DNA of 64,000 nucleotides from Georgenia sp. M64 (GCF_038049925.1 NZ_CP145809.1:4119774-4183773); one strand, 5' to 3'; counted from the first letter of the stretch, positions 37,851 through 51,203 are shown. The notes: generated by a model from the sequence alone, not told the origin. Numbers and translations are program-made.

Positions 37851-40667
37851 TCAGCTCCCACGCACCCGCGCCCGCCACAGCCACTTGCGCACCTCGTCGA
37901 ACCACAGCACCGCGGACGCCGCCGCCACGCACACCGCCCAGTGCCAGCCGTCGAGCGCGGCGGTGCCGAAGGCGCTCTGCAGCGCAGGCACGTGCACGAC
38001 GAGCAGCTGCAGCACCACCGCCAGGCCCACCGACGCCCACAGCCACGCGTTGGTGAACAGCCCGTGGAACGCCGAGGTCGTCTCCGAGCGCGAGTTGAAC
38101 GCGTTGAACAGCTGAGCGAGCACGAGGGTGGTGAAGCCCGCCGTGCGCGCCACCTCGAGCGAGTCGGCGCCCACCACCAGCCCGCCGGGCAGGACGGCAC
38201 TCTCGACGAGACCGCCGGGGAGGAACACGTCGATGGTGAGCAGCGTCGCGAGCGCCATGACCAGGCCGATCGTCAGCACCCCGGTCCACATGCGGCGGTC
38301 GATGATGCGCTCGCCGAGCCGTCGGGGCGGGCGGGCCATGACGTCGTCGATCTCGGGGTCGACCCCCATCGCGAGCGCGGGCCCGGAGTCCGTGACGAGG
38401 TTGATCCACAGGATCTGGGTGGCCAGGAGCGGCACGACGACGGCGTCGTCGCCCGCGCCGACCAGCCCGATGACACCGGCAAGCACCACACCGAGGAAGA
38501 CGGTGAAGACCTCACCCATGTTGGACGAGAGCAGGTAGCGCAGGAACTTGCGGATGTTGTCGAAGATGACCCGGCCCAGGCGGACGGCGACGACGATCGT
38601 GGCGAAGTTGTCGTCGCCGAGGATCATCTTCGAGGCCTCCTTGGTGACCTCGGTGCCGGTCATGCCCATCGCGATGCCGATGTCGGCGGACTTCAGGGCA
38701 GGGGCGTCGTTGACGCCGTCGCCGGTCATCGCCACGACCTGACCGTCGGCCTGGAGCGCGTCGACGATGCGGAGCTTGTGCTCGGGCGCCACCCGGGCGT
38801 AGACGGAGCGCTCGCGCACGGTCGAGATGAGCTCCTTCGCCGACATCTCCTCGAGCTGGGCGCCGGTGACCGCCCGTTCCCCCGCAGCGGCGATGCCCAG
38901 GTCCGCTGCGATGCGGGCCGCGGTGGAGGGGTGGTCGCCGGTGATCATCATGACCCGCACCCCGGCCCGATGGGCCTCCTCGACGGCGGCGGCCGCCTCG
39001 GGCCGGGGCGGGTCGATGATCCCGACCACGCCGAGGTAGACGAGGTCCCGCTCGACCCTCTCGTCGAGGTCGTCGGCGTGCGCGCCGGCGTCGACGCGGC
39101 GGTAGGCGACCCCGAGCGTGCGGAACGCCTCGGCGGAGAGCTCCTCGACGTCGGCGAGGGCTCGCGCGCGCCGCGCGTCGTCGAGGACCGCGACGTCCTC
39201 GCCGACCTGCAGCCGGGTGCACCGGCCGAGGAGGACGTCCGGGGCGCCCTTGGTGACGACCGCCCAGGGTCCCGGGCCGGCGGGGTCCACCAGCGCCGTC
39301 ATGAGCTTGCGCTCGGAGGTGAAGGGCACCTCACCGCGCCGCTCGGCGCCGCCGACCCGGTCGGTCGTCCCCTCGAGCTTGCGGGCCGCCACGAGGAAGG
39401 CGGCCTCCGTCGGGTCGCCCTGGATCTCCCACATCCCGTCGCGCTCGCGGAGCTGGGCGTTGTTGGCGAGCGTGCCGCCGCCGAGCACCATGACCGCCTC
39501 GCGCAGGACCAGCGGGTCGGCGTCGTCGCGCCCCACCTGGCGCACGGTCCCGTCGGGCCGGTAGCCGACGCCGGTCAGCTCCAGCTCGCCCGAGGCGGTC
39601 CGCACCCGCTGCACGGTCATCTCGTTCTTCGTGAGCGTGCCGGTCTTGTCGGAGGCGATGACCGAGGCCGAGCCGAGGGTCTCCACGGAGTGGAGCCGCT
39701 TGACGACGGCGTTGCGCCCGGCCATCCGCTGCACCCCGATGGCCAGGACCACCGAGAGGATCGCCGGCAGCCCCTCGGGCACCGCGGCGACGGCGAGGGA
39801 GACCCCGAGCAGCAGCACCGTGACGAACCCGGTGAGCGTGGTGACCTCGTTGACGAGCGCGGTGACGACCATGACCACCACCGCGATGGCGACGACGGTG
39901 CCCCCGAGGAGGCGGGAGACGGCGGCGATCTCGCGCTGCAGCGGGGTGGGGTCCTCCTCGGTGGTCTCGAGCATCTCGGCGATCGCGCCCATCTCGGTCG
40001 CCATGCCGGTCGCGACGACCACGGCCCGTCCGACGCCCTGGGCGACGGCGGTGCCGCGGTAGACCATGTCGAGCCGGTCACCCAACGATGCGGGGGCGGA
40101 CAGGGTCGCCGGGTCCTTGAGGACCGCCTCGCTCTCCCCCGTCAGGGAGGCCTCGGCCACCCTCAGCCCTGTCGCGGTGACGAGCCGGGCGTCGGCCCCC
40201 ACGGCGTCGCCCTCGCTGAGGACGAGCACGTCGCCGCGGACGAGCTCGGCGGAGGGGATGGTGCGCAGCTCGCCGTCGCGCAGCACCGTGGCGCCGGCCG
40301 CGGTCATCGCCGCCAGCGCGGCGACGGCGTCCTCGGCCCGGCTCTCCTGCACGAGCCCGAGGACGGCGTTGAGGACGACGACGGCGAGGATGACGACCGC
40401 GTCGACCGGGAGGCCGTCGGCGCCCTCGGCGAACCACGCCCCCACCGAGATCACCACCGCGACCAGGAGGAGGTAGACGAGCGGGTCCTGGAACTGGCGC
40501 ATCACCCGGCGCCACAGCGGGACGGGCGGGGTGGGGCGCAGCTCGTTGCGGCCGTCACGCTCGAGCCGGTGGGCCGCCTCGCCGCCGGTGAGCCCGCGAG
40601 CCGGGTCGACGCCGAGCTCCGCCGCGACGTCGGCCGCGTCGCGCAGCGAGCAGTCGGTGGTGTCCAC
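37851..40667 (-). CDS. Calcium-transporting-type P-type ATPase (P2A-like)
   Basis: 938 residues. N-terminal cation_ATPase_N segment (GLTGGEAAHRLERDGRNELRPTPPVPLWRRVMRQFQDPLVYLLL), A-domain TGES (SLTGESEAV), membrane VPEGLP (AVAAVPEGLPAIL), phosphorylated Asp340 in SDKTGTLTKNEM, the KGAPDVLL nucleotide site, MITGDHPSTA, and the hinge TGDGVNDAPALKSADIGIAMG. Ten helices, with NLVTDSGPALAMG in helix 6. The PEGL motif and order fit Ca2+ (SERCA/PMR1-like) pumps; Mn2+ is possible. GTG at 40667 has only a weak ribosome site. Confidence 0.95.
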   Translation of the reverse strand: MDTTDCSLRDAADVAAELGVDPARGLTGGEAAHRLERDGRNELRPTPPVPLWRRVMRQFQDPLVYLLLVAVVISVGAWFAEGADGLPVDAVVILAVVVLNAVLGLVQESRAEDAVAALAAMTAAGATVLRDGELRTIPSAELVRGDVLVLSEGDAVGADARLVTATGLRVAEASLTGESEAVLKDPATLSAPASLGDRLDMVYRGTAVAQGVGRAVVVATGMATEMGAIAEMLETTEEDPTPLQREIAAVSRLLGGTVVAIAVVVMVVTALVNEVTTLTGFVTVLLLGVSLAVAAVPEGLPAILSVVLAIGVQRMAGRNAVVKRLHSVETLGSASVIASDKTGTLTKNEMTVQRVRTASGELELTGVGYRPDGTVRQVGRDDADPLVLREAVMVLGGGTLANNAQLRERDGMWEIQGDPTEAAFLVAARKLEGTTDRVGGAERRGEVPFTSERKLMTALVDPAGPGPWAVVTKGAPDVLLGRCTRLQVGEDVAVLDDARRARALADVEELSAEAFRTLGVAYRRVDAGAHADDLDERVERDLVYLGVVGIIDPPRPEAAAAVEEAHRAGVRVMMITGDHPSTAARIAADLGIAAAGERAVTGAQLEEMSAKELISTVRERSVYARVAPEHKLRIVDALQADGQVVAMTGDGVNDAPALKSADIGIAMGMTGTEVTKEASKMILGDDNFATIVVAVRLGRVIFDNIRKFLRYLLSSNMGEVFTVFLGVVLAGVIGLVGAGDDAVVVPLLATQILWINLVTDSGPALAMGVDPEIDDVMARPPRRLGERIIDRRMWTGVLTIGLVMALATLLTIDVFLPGGLVESAVLPGGLVVGADSLEVARTAGFTTLVLAQLFNAFNSRSETTSAFHGLFTNAWLWASVGLAVVLQLLVVHVPALQSAFGTAALDGWHWAVCVAAASAVLWFDEVRKWLWRARVRGS

Positions 40668-40823
40668 CCCGACAGTCTCGTCCGGAACCGCTCCCGTGAC
40701 GAGGGACGGAAGGGCCGTCGGATACGCTGCTGCGGTGCCGCTCGCCCCTGCCTCCGCCCGCGACGGCGAGGCTCTCGCGGCCGAGGTGTCCCCGGGGGCG
40801 GCGCGTTCCCGCCCGGTCCTCCC

Positions 40824-42128
40824 GTGAGGGTCCTGGCCGACCTGCGCTCCCTCGCGGTCCACGCCGGCTTCCGCAAGCTCTTCGCCGTCCGACTGGTCTC
40901 CCAGGCCGGGGACGGGATGTTCCAGATCGGCCTGGCCACCCTGTTCTTCTTCAGCCCCCAGAACATGGCGACCGCATCGGGCGTCGCCGCGGCGTTCGCG
41001 GTGCTGCTCCTGCCGTTCACGGTGGTCGGACCGTTCGCGGGGCCGCTGCTGGACCGGTGGCGGCGGCGTCAGGTCCTGCTCCTGGGCAACGCCCTCCGCG
41101 TGGTGCTGACCCTGGTCCTCGCCACCCTCATGGCCACCGTGGGGGTGGGACCGCCCGTCTACGTCCTCGCGCTGGTCACGCTCGGCGTCAACCGGTTCCT
41201 GCTCTCCGCACTCTCTGCGGGGCTGCCCCGCGTGGTCCCGCGCGAGCAGCTCCTCCTGGCCAACACCCTGACCCCCACCCTCGGCGCGGTCTCGGCGGTG
41301 GCGGGCGCCGTCGTGGGGTTCGTCATCGGCTGGCTGGTCCCGGCCGGTCCGGTCAAGGACGGCGTCGTCCTCGCCGTGGCGGCGGCGGTCCTGGCCGTGG
41401 CCGCCGCCCTGGCGCTGCGCCTGGGCCGGGACGAGCTGGGCCCGGAGCAGCGCCCCGGCCCCGCCGGGCTGTGGCGCGACGTGCGCACGACGGCGGCGGA
41501 CATGGTGCTCGGCGCCCGGTACCTGCTCGCCCGCCGGACCCCCGGGCTGGCCCTGGGCGTCATGGCAGCGCACCGGTTCCTGTACGGGCTGAACTTCATC
41601 GCGCTGCTGCTCATGTCGCGCAACCTCTTCGCCGACCCCGCCGACACCAGCGCGGGACTGGCGGTGTTCGCCACGCTCACCGGCCTGTCCTTCCTCGGCA
41701 ACGGCCTGGCCATCGTCCTGACCCCCCTCGCGCACGAGCGGGTGCGGCCCTCGGTGTGGGTGACGGTGTGCCTGGGGGTCGCGGCGGTGAGCCAGGCGCT
41801 GCTCGTCACCTCCGCCGCGCTGGGCGTCGTCGTCGCGGCAGCGGTGCTCATGGGGCTGGGGGTGCAGGGCGCCAAGATCGCGGTGGACACGATCGTCCAG
41901 CGCGACACCGACGACGCCTTCCGTGGTCGGGCCTTCGCCCTCTACGACGTGCTGTACAACGCCGCGTTCGTCGGGGCCGCGGCGCTGGCGGCCGTCGCCC
42001 TGCCGGACACGGGCTGGTCGCCGGGGGTCTTCGCGGTGCTCACCGGGGTCTACGTCGTCGTCGCGCTGGGCTACCGCGCGGGCACGCTCCGGGTGGGCGA
42101 CGAGCCGGTGGCTACCGCGCGTCCGTGA
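40824..42128 (+). CDS. MFS transporter
   Basis: 434 residues, 12 predicted helices, of the MFS_3/DHA-like group: LRSLAVHAGFRKLFAVRLVSQAGDGMFQIGLATLFFF at the start, GPFAGPLLDRWRRRQVLL as the loop 2-3 motif, and QGAKIAVDTIVQRDTDDAFRGRAFALYDVLYNAAFVGAA late. Likely drug or metabolite exporter. GTG at 40824; divergent from the P-type ATPase with a 156-base shared promoter gap. Its 3' end overlaps the converging glycosylase gene by 17 bases. Confidence 0.9.
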   Translation: MRVLADLRSLAVHAGFRKLFAVRLVSQAGDGMFQIGLATLFFFSPQNMATASGVAAAFAVLLLPFTVVGPFAGPLLDRWRRRQVLLLGNALRVVLTLVLATLMATVGVGPPVYVLALVTLGVNRFLLSALSAGLPRVVPREQLLLANTLTPTLGAVSAVAGAVVGFVIGWLVPAGPVKDGVVLAVAAAVLAVAAALALRLGRDELGPEQRPGPAGLWRDVRTTAADMVLGARYLLARRTPGLALGVMAAHRFLYGLNFIALLLMSRNLFADPADTSAGLAVFATLTGLSFLGNGLAIVLTPLAHERVRPSVWVTVCLGVAAVSQALLVTSAALGVVVAAAVLMGLGVQGAKIAVDTIVQRDTDDAFRGRAFALYDVLYNAAFVGAAALAAVALPDTGWSPGVFAVLTGVYVVVALGYRAGTLRVGDEPVATARP

Positions 42129-42660
42129 CCACCTCCCAGGCCGCGACGGGCCCGGGGACGACGACGAAGAGCCGGTGGGCGGCGGGGGCGGTGACACCGG
42201 TGAGCCGTTCGCGGCGGTCGGGGTCGCGCACGGCGAGCTTGGCCATGAGGTGGCGCCACTCGTGGGCCAGCTGCCCCTCGGTGACCGGGATGCGGGGGAC
42301 GACGGGCGACCCGGCGGTGGGCCCGACTGGCGACCCGGCGGACGGCCCGGCGGACGGCCCGGCGGACGGCCCGGCGGACGGCCCGGCCGTGGGGGCGACC
42401 GGCGGACCGGCTGCCGGGCGCAGGATCTTGGTGACGTCGTAGCGGTAGCCGCGGCGGGTGGCCTCCTCGGCCACTCCTGCCAGGTACTCCCCGACCGCGG
42501 CGAGCGGGTCGGGCTGCTCCCGGAACCTTGTGAGCTGAGGGTGGTGACGGTACCCCTTCGTGCGCCCCGCGAGGACGGCCTGGGCCAGGAGCGCCTCGCG
42601 CCAGCCCGCGGTCAGGCCCTGGCGGTCGAGGTAGGCCGGTTCCAGGGACCAGATCCTCAT
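42112..42660 (-). CDS. Pyrimidine dimer DNA glycosylase (T4 endonuclease V-like, Pyr_excise family)
   Basis: 182 residues. The N-terminus MRIWSLEPAYLDRQGLTAGWREALLAQAVLAGRTKGYRHHPQLTRFR matches the Pyr_excise family, and the late TEGQLAHEWRHLMAKLAVRDPDRRE fits its second half. Members excise UV-damaged pyrimidines by a lyase mechanism. Between the halves is a Pro/Ala/Gly insert with four PSAG repeats, encoded by 12-bp tandem units at about 42335-42386. The gene overlaps the cca start by 4 bases, so it may be co-translated after it. Confidence 0.75.
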   Translation of the reverse strand: MRIWSLEPAYLDRQGLTAGWREALLAQAVLAGRTKGYRHHPQLTRFREQPDPLAAVGEYLAGVAEEATRRGYRYDVTKILRPAAGPPVAPTAGPSAGPSAGPSAGPSAGSPVGPTAGSPVVPRIPVTEGQLAHEWRHLMAKLAVRDPDRRERLTGVTAPAAHRLFVVVPGPVAAWEVVTDAR

Positions 42661-44138
42661 GCGGGCCGGGCCGCCCACCACGCGAGCAGGGCCTCGCGGG
42701 CGGCCTCCTCACCGAGCGGGCCGCGCTCCATCCGCAGGTCGAGGAGGAACCGGTAGGCCTCGCCGACCACGGGCCCGGCCGGGACCTGGAGGATCTCCAT
42801 GATGGCGCTGCCGTCGAGGTCGGGCCGGATCGAGCGCAGCTCCTCCTCCTCGCGCAGCCGGGCGATGCGCTCCTCGAGGTCGTCGTACGCCGCCGAGAGC
42901 CGCATGGCCTTGCGCTGGTTACGGGTGGTGGAGTCGGCGCGGGTGAGCCGGTGGAGCCGCTCGAGGAGGGGGCCGGCGTCGGTGACGTAACGACGCACGG
43001 CCGAGTCGGTCCACGCCCCCTCGCCGTAGCCGTGGAAGCGCAGGTGCAGCTCGACGAGGCGGCTGACGTCCTTGACGGTCTGCTTGTCGAAGCGGAGCTC
43101 CTTGAGCCGCTTGCTCGTCAGCTTCGCGCCGACGAGCTCGTGGTGGTGGAAGCTGACGCCGCCGCCCGGCTCGAACCGGCGGGTGGCGGGCTTGCCGACG
43201 TCGTGCATGAGTGCGGCCAGCCGCAGGACCAGGTCGGGCCCGGGCACGGGGCCGTCGGGGCCGGTCTCGAGGTCGATCGCCTGCTCGAGGACGGTGAGGG
43301 TGTGCTCGTAGACGTCCTTGTGGCGGCGGTGCTCGTCGACCGTGTGCTGCAGGGCGGCGAGCTCGGGCAGGACGACCTCGGCGACGCCGGTGTAGACCAT
43401 GAGCTCCAGGCCGCGCCGGGGCCGGCGCGAGAGCAGGAGCCGCTCGAGCTCGGCCCGGACCCGCTCGGCGGAGACGATCGCCAGGCGCGGCGCCATCGCG
43501 GACATCGCCCGCATGACGTCCTCGGCGACGTCGAAGCCGAGCTGCGCGCTGAAGCGGGCCGCCCGCATGATGCGCAGGGGGTCGTCGTCGAAGGAGCGCT
43601 CGGCGCCGGCGGGGGTGCGCAGGAGCCGGTCGGCCAGGTCGCCGAGGCCGTCGTGGGGGTCGACGAAGGTCAGCTCGGGCAGCCGCACGGCCATGGCGTT
43701 GACGGTGAGGTCCCGGCGGGAGAGGTCGCCCTCGAGCGTGTCCCCGTACTCGACGACCGGCTTGCGTGAGCCGACCTCGTACGCCTCGGTGCGGTAGGTG
43801 GTGACCTCGACGACGACGTCGCCCTTGCGTGCGCCGATCGTGCCGAACTCCTTGCCGATGTCCCAGCAGGCGTCGCCCCACCCGCGCAGGAGCCGCTCGG
43901 TCTGCTCCGGACGGGCGGAGGTGGCGAAGTCGAGGTCGTGGGAGACCGCGCCGAGGAAGGCGTCGCGGACCGGACCGCCGACGAGGGCGAGCTCGTGGCC
44001 CGCGTCGGCGAAGACCCTGCCCACCTCCATGACGGCGGCGGGCAGGCCGGCGAGCGCGGCCAGTGCGGCACGCTGGAGCTCGAGGCGGCGGTCGGTCGCG
44101 GGCTGGGGGCTGGGCACCGACCAAGGGTGCCACGCCAC
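42657..44138 (-). CDS. cca: CCA tRNA nucleotidyltransferase
   Basis: 493 residues. Nucleotidyltransferase head with LVGGPVRDAFLGAVSHDLDFAT (GG at 54-55, catalytic DLD at 68-70), RRDLTVNAMAVRLP, DPHDGLGDLADRLLRTP, and RIMRAARFSAQLGF (ERhxxE-type region). An HD-domain part follows (LMHDVGKPATRRFEPGGGVSFHHHELVGA). It adds or repairs the 3' CCA of tRNAs. I chose the GTG at 44138 because GGGAGG lies 9 bases upstream; GTG 44117 is a possible alternative without such a site. Confidence 0.95.
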   Translation of the reverse strand: MAWHPWSVPSPQPATDRRLELQRAALAALAGLPAAVMEVGRVFADAGHELALVGGPVRDAFLGAVSHDLDFATSARPEQTERLLRGWGDACWDIGKEFGTIGARKGDVVVEVTTYRTEAYEVGSRKPVVEYGDTLEGDLSRRDLTVNAMAVRLPELTFVDPHDGLGDLADRLLRTPAGAERSFDDDPLRIMRAARFSAQLGFDVAEDVMRAMSAMAPRLAIVSAERVRAELERLLLSRRPRRGLELMVYTGVAEVVLPELAALQHTVDEHRRHKDVYEHTLTVLEQAIDLETGPDGPVPGPDLVLRLAALMHDVGKPATRRFEPGGGVSFHHHELVGAKLTSKRLKELRFDKQTVKDVSRLVELHLRFHGYGEGAWTDSAVRRYVTDAGPLLERLHRLTRADSTTRNQRKAMRLSAAYDDLEERIARLREEEELRSIRPDLDGSAIMEILQVPAGPVVGEAYRFLLDLRMERGPLGEEAAREALLAWWAARPA

Positions 44139-44234
44139 CGCCGCGGACCTCCCGCCGGGGCGGCGTGCGGCCGGTCACCCCCGGTCGCGCGGTGGAGCCA
44201 GCCGGACGCGCCCGTGCCATTTACAGTGGACTGC

Positions 44235-44755
44235 ATGCCAACCGCCTTCCCCGTGCCGCGACCTCAGGTCCCGCGGCAGCCCCGGAACCGGTTGGTGGCC
44301 GCGCGCTCGAGCGCGCTGCCGGTGGTCGACGAGACCTCCGCGGGAGGTCTGGTCGTCGACGTCGTCGAGGGCCGGGCGTTCACGGCGGTCATCGCGCGAC
44401 GCAACCGCGCGGGCCGCCTCGAGTGGTGCCTGCCCAAGGGGCACCTCGAGGGCGCGGAGACCCCCGCCGAGGCCGCCGTGCGCGAGATCGCCGAGGAGAC
44501 CGGCATCGCCGGGCGGGTGCTGCGCCACCTCGCGACCATCGACTACTGGTTCGCCGGCACCGACCGCCGCGTGCACAAGGTGGTCCACCACTTCCTGCTG
44601 GAGGCCACCGGCGGCTTCCTCACCATCGAGAACGATCCCGACCACGAGGCCGAGGACGTCGCCTGGGTCGGCCTCGAGGAGGTTGCCGCCCGGCTGGCGT
44701 ACCCCAACGAGCGCCGGGTGGTCGCCACCGCGCGGGACGTGCTGGCCGGCCGCGC

Positions 44756-44759
<4 letters not shown>
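44235..44759 (+). CDS. NUDIX hydrolase
   Basis: 174 residues. The Nudix box runs from Gly69 to Ile91 (GHLEGAETPAEAAVREIAEETGI) after the lead-in RLEWCLPKG. The position between the CCA enzyme and DUF6049/MurJ matches the mycobacterial mutT4 locus, so it is probably a nucleotide or (di)nucleoside polyphosphate hydrolase. Its stop overlaps the DUF6049 start (ATGA). Confidence 0.93.
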
Positions 44760-47157
<2,398 letters not shown>

Positions 47158-47161
<4 letters not shown>

Positions 47162-50100
47162 GCCCCGGCCGCAAGGGCGTCGCGGGGTCCTCCGCGGTGA
47201 TGTTCGCCGGCACGCTGGTCTCGCGACTGCTCGGCATGGTCAAGAGCCCGGTGCTGCTCGGTGCGGTCATCGGCCTCAACACCGGCGCCGCCAACGCGTT
47301 CTCGGTGTCCAACAAGCTCCCCAACCTCATCTACATGCTCATCGCCGGCGGGGTGCTCAACGCGATCCTCGTCCCGCAGATCGTCCGCGCCGTCAAGGAG
47401 GACGACGACGGCGGCCAGGTGTACGTCAACCGTCTGCTCACCCTGGGGATCGTCGTGCTCGGCGCGGTCGCCACCGTCCTCACCCTCGCCTCCCCGCTGC
47501 TCGTGCGGCTCTACGCCTCGGGCCTGCCTCCCGAGTGGTTCGACCTCGCGGTGACGTTCGGGTACTGGTGCATCCCGCAGCTGTTCTTCTACGGCCTCTA
47601 CACGCTGCTGGGGCAGGTCCTCAACGCCCGGGGGATCTTCGGGCCGTACATGTGGGCGCCGGTGCTCAACAACGTCGTCGCCATCGCCGGGCTCGTCCTG
47701 TACCTGCTGGTCTTCGGCGGCGTCTCGGCGCTCGACCCGGCGGATCCCAGCGTGTGGACCACCAACCGGACGGCGCTGCTGGCGGGGACCGCGTCCCTGG
47801 GCATCGTCGCGCAGGCCCTCGTCCTGCTCGTGCCGCTACGGCGGGCGGGCTTCCGGTTCCGCCCCACCTGGGGGCTGCGTGGATCGGGGCTGGGCCGCGC
47901 CGGCCGGGTGGCGACGTGGGTGTTCGCGGCCCTGGCGGTCAACCAGGCCGCGTACGTCGTCGTCTCCAACGCGGCCGCCCGCGCCTCCCGGCTGGGCGGG
48001 GGTGCGCTGGACGTGCCCGGCAACGCCGGCTACGACGCCGCCTTCCTCGTCTACACCCTCCCGACGTCGCTCGTCGTCGTCTCCCTCGTGACCGCCCTGT
48101 TCACCCGCATGTCCGAGGGGGCGGCCGCCGGGGACCTGGCCAGGGTCCGCGCCGACCTCTCCGTCGGGCTGCGCACCGTCGGGGTCTTCACGGTCCTGGC
48201 GGCCGGGGCGATCATGGTCCTCGCGCTGCCGGTCGTGCGGGTGATCTCGCCCGCGGTCACCTACCCCGAGGTGCAGTCGATCGCGCGGGTCGTCGTCGCG
48301 ATGGTCGCCGGGCTGGTCGCGGTGGGGGTCTTCACGGTGGCGCAGCGGGTCTACTACGCCTTCGAGGACGCCCGCGCCCTGTTCCGCCTCCAGCTCCCCA
48401 TGGTCGCCGTCCTGGCGGCGGGCGCCGCGGCGTCCATGCTCCTGCCCCCGCGGTGGACGGTGGTCGGCATCGGCGTGGCGATGGCCCTGTCGAACTGGAC
48501 CGGTGCGGTCCTCACCTACCTGGGGCTGCGGCGGCACCTGCGCACCGTCGACGGCGGACGGGTCCTGCGCACCCACGTGCGGCTGGTCCTCGCGGCCGGG
48601 CCCGCGAGCCTCGTCGGGTGGGGCCTGCTCCACCTGACCGGGACGTCCTCCGCCGAGCTGAGCGTGTGGGGTGCGCTGTGGCGGGTGGCGGTGGTCGGGT
48701 CGGTCATGGTGGCGGTCTACGTGGCCCTGCTGCGGGCCCTGCACGTGGACGAGCTCGCGACCCTCGCCCGTCCCCTCGGCCGCGCGGTGACCGCCGCGGG
48801 GCGGCGCCTGCCCGGCCCGCTCGGGCGCGGGGTCGTGCGGGTGGGGCAGGCGGTGACGCCCCCGGCCGGAGCGGCCGCGCCCCTCGGGCGGCCCGGCCCG
48901 GAGGACACGCACGACCGGCCCGACGACGACAGACCCGACCACGACGGACCCGGTCGAGGGTCCGGGCCCGGCCCGGGTGACGGGCCCGGCACCGGCCCCG
49001 ACGGCGGGCCGGCCGGGGTCACCGGCCCGCCGCCCCCGCCCCTCGGCGCGCCGCCGCCACCCGTGGCCGCCGACCCGGCCTTGCGTACACTCGGGCACGA
49101 CCGACGCGCCGGCACGGACGCGCATGACCCAGGAGGAGCGGCGCTGGACGTGGGCACTGAGCAGACGACCGGGACCGCCCGGCCCCTGGTGCTGGGCGGA
49201 CGTTACGAGCTCAGCAGGTCTCTCCCCGCGGACGCCGCCGGCACCGAGCGGTGGCGGGCGCGCGACACCATCCTCCAGCGCGACGTCGAGGCACTCGTCC
49301 TGACCACGGCGATGCCGGAGGTCCTGGACGCCGCGCGGCGCGCGTCCCTCGTCGACGACCACCGGCTCGCCCATGTCCTCGACGTCGGGGGCTTCTACGT
49401 GGTCACCGACGTCGTGTCGGGCCCCGACCTCGGCGAGCTCGCCGGCCGCGCGCCCCTACCGGCGGCGCAGGCCCGCGCGATCGTGGGCGAGTGCGCCAGC
49501 GCGCTGGAGACCGCCCGCCGGCACGGCGTCCGGCACCTCGCCCTCGGCCCGGGCAGCGTCCACGTCACCCCCGACGGGCAGGTCCTCGTGACCGGGCTGG
49601 GGACCGACGCCGCCCTGCGCGGCTCCGCGGACCCCGACGCCGACCCGCTGGCCGCCGACCGCCGCGACGCCGGCGACCTCGTCCGGCTCCTCTACCTCGC
49701 CCTGACCGGCACGTGGCCGACGGGTGAGGGGGTCCGCCCGCCGCGTGAGCTGCGCCCCGACGTCCCCGCCGAGCTCGACGACCTCTGCGTCCGGACCCTC
49801 CTCGAGGGGGCCGGCCCCCGCAGCACCGGTGAGCTCATCCGGGAGCTGGCCCCCTGGCGCGACGTGGACCCCGCGGCGCTGCGCCCGGCCCCGGCGGTGC
49901 CCGCCTTCACGCCCGTGCGTGGGACGGCCGCCGTCTTCGCCGACCCGGAGGACGAGTCCGCCGAGGACCCCCAGGACGCGTCCGCCGCCCCGCGGGCCCC
50001 GGTCGGCCCGGGCTCACCGACCCCGACCACCCCGACCCCGGCGACCACCCCGACCCGGCCGGCCACCGCGCCCGCCTCGGCCACTCCACCGCCACCGCCG

Positions 50101-51192
50101 CCTCCGCCACCGCCCGCGCACGACGAGGCGCCCCAGGGTGGGATCGTCACCGCCCCACGCAGATCGATCTCCTGGTCGCCGCGGCGCCCGGGCACCACGG
50201 CGGCCCCCGGCTTCACCGACATCGTCGGCGGCGAGGACGGAGACGGGGACGCACCCCACCCGGCACGTCACAGCCGGATGACCGGCGCGCTCGTCGGCCT
50301 CGGCGTCGTCGCCGGCTCGGCGGCCCGTGCCGCCGCCGCGACCGTGGCCGAGCAGGGGCGCCGCGCCGCCGACACCACCCGCAGGGGCGCGTCGACCGCC
50401 GGTGCGAGGCTGGGGCCCCTGGCCACGCAGGCCCGCACCGGTCTCGGGACGGCCGTCACGACGGGCCGTGACCGGGTGGCCGCCCGGGCGGGCGCGCGGA
50501 CGGACCCCGCAGAGCGCTACAGCGACGTCGACGGCCCCGAGGTCCCGTTCACGGACCGCCGCATCAACCCCACGCCCGTCGTCCTGGTCGCCATCGCCGC
50601 GCTCGTCCTGGTCCTGTTCCTCCTCTCGGTGCGCACCCTGCTGGCACCGCCCGAGGAGGTCACCATCCCCGACGTCGGCCCCGCCGCGACCGCCCAGGCG
50701 ACCCCGGAGGCGACGGCCGCGCCCGAGCCCACCACGGAGGCACCACCCACCGAGCCGCCGGCCGCCACCCCGGTCATCACCTCGCTGGCCCCGCTGGACC
50801 CCCAGGGCGACGGCGCCGAGAACCCGGAGCTGACCCCTCGCGCCACCGACGGGGACCCCGCGACGTTCTGGCGCTCGCGCTCCTACGTCAACCCCGAGTA
50901 CGGCATGAAGGAGGGCATCGGGCTGGCCGTGACCCTCCAGGGCAACGCCACGGTGAGCCGGGTGGAGATCGACCTGCGCGGCACCGGCGGACTGGTGCAG
51001 ATCCGCGCGACGGACCCCAGCACCCCGACCGAGGGGGAGGTCCTGGCCGAGGGGGAGATGGGCCCGGGGTCGGTGTTCACCTTTGCCGAGCCGGTCGAGA
51101 CCGACACGCTCGTGCTGTGGTTCCCACGCCTGCCGGTGGCCGAGTCCGACGGCCGGAACCGGATCGAGCTCGGCGAGCTGCGGGTCGGGTGA
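47158..51192 (+). CDS. murJ: MurJ lipid II flippase fused to a pseudokinase and a discoidin-like ectodomain
   Basis: One open frame of 1344 residues. Residues 1-~560: 14-helix MurJ (SSAVMFAGTLVSRLLGMVKSPVLLGAVIG...NAFSVSNKLPNLIYMLIAGGVLNAILVPQIVRAVK). Then a Pro/Gly/Asp linker. Residues ~675-900: kinase-like fold (GGRYELSRSL...) without catalytic Lys, HRD (HLALG) or DFG, so a pseudokinase. A Pro/Thr linker, one helix at ~1141-1162, and an outer F5/8-type domain (~1190-1344). The same order is known in mycobacterial MviN (Rv3910), where the pseudokinase recruits a FHA protein. GTG start with GGAGGA; an internal start is listed separately. Confidence 0.9.
49131..49152 (+). promoter_or_regulatory. 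Internal AGGAGG and GTG in the murJ fusion frame
   Basis: AGGAGG at 49131-49136 is followed 13 bases later by an in-frame GTG (49150, residue 665). A -10-like TACACT lies at 49086-49091. This could start a separate pseudokinase protein of 680 residues from the same frame, as where murJ and the kinase-like gene are separate in related genera. Confidence 0.5.
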
Positions 51193-51203
51193 CCCAGGGG
51201 CCC

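Noticed and set aside
37761..42128. 1455-codon open frame on the + strand and a 1448-codon extension on the - strand over the P-type ATPase
   Set aside because: Only the 3' part of the first (MFS, from 40824) and the 5'-trimmed part of the second (ATPase, from 40667) have family motifs. The rest is high-GC read-through opposite or before real genes.
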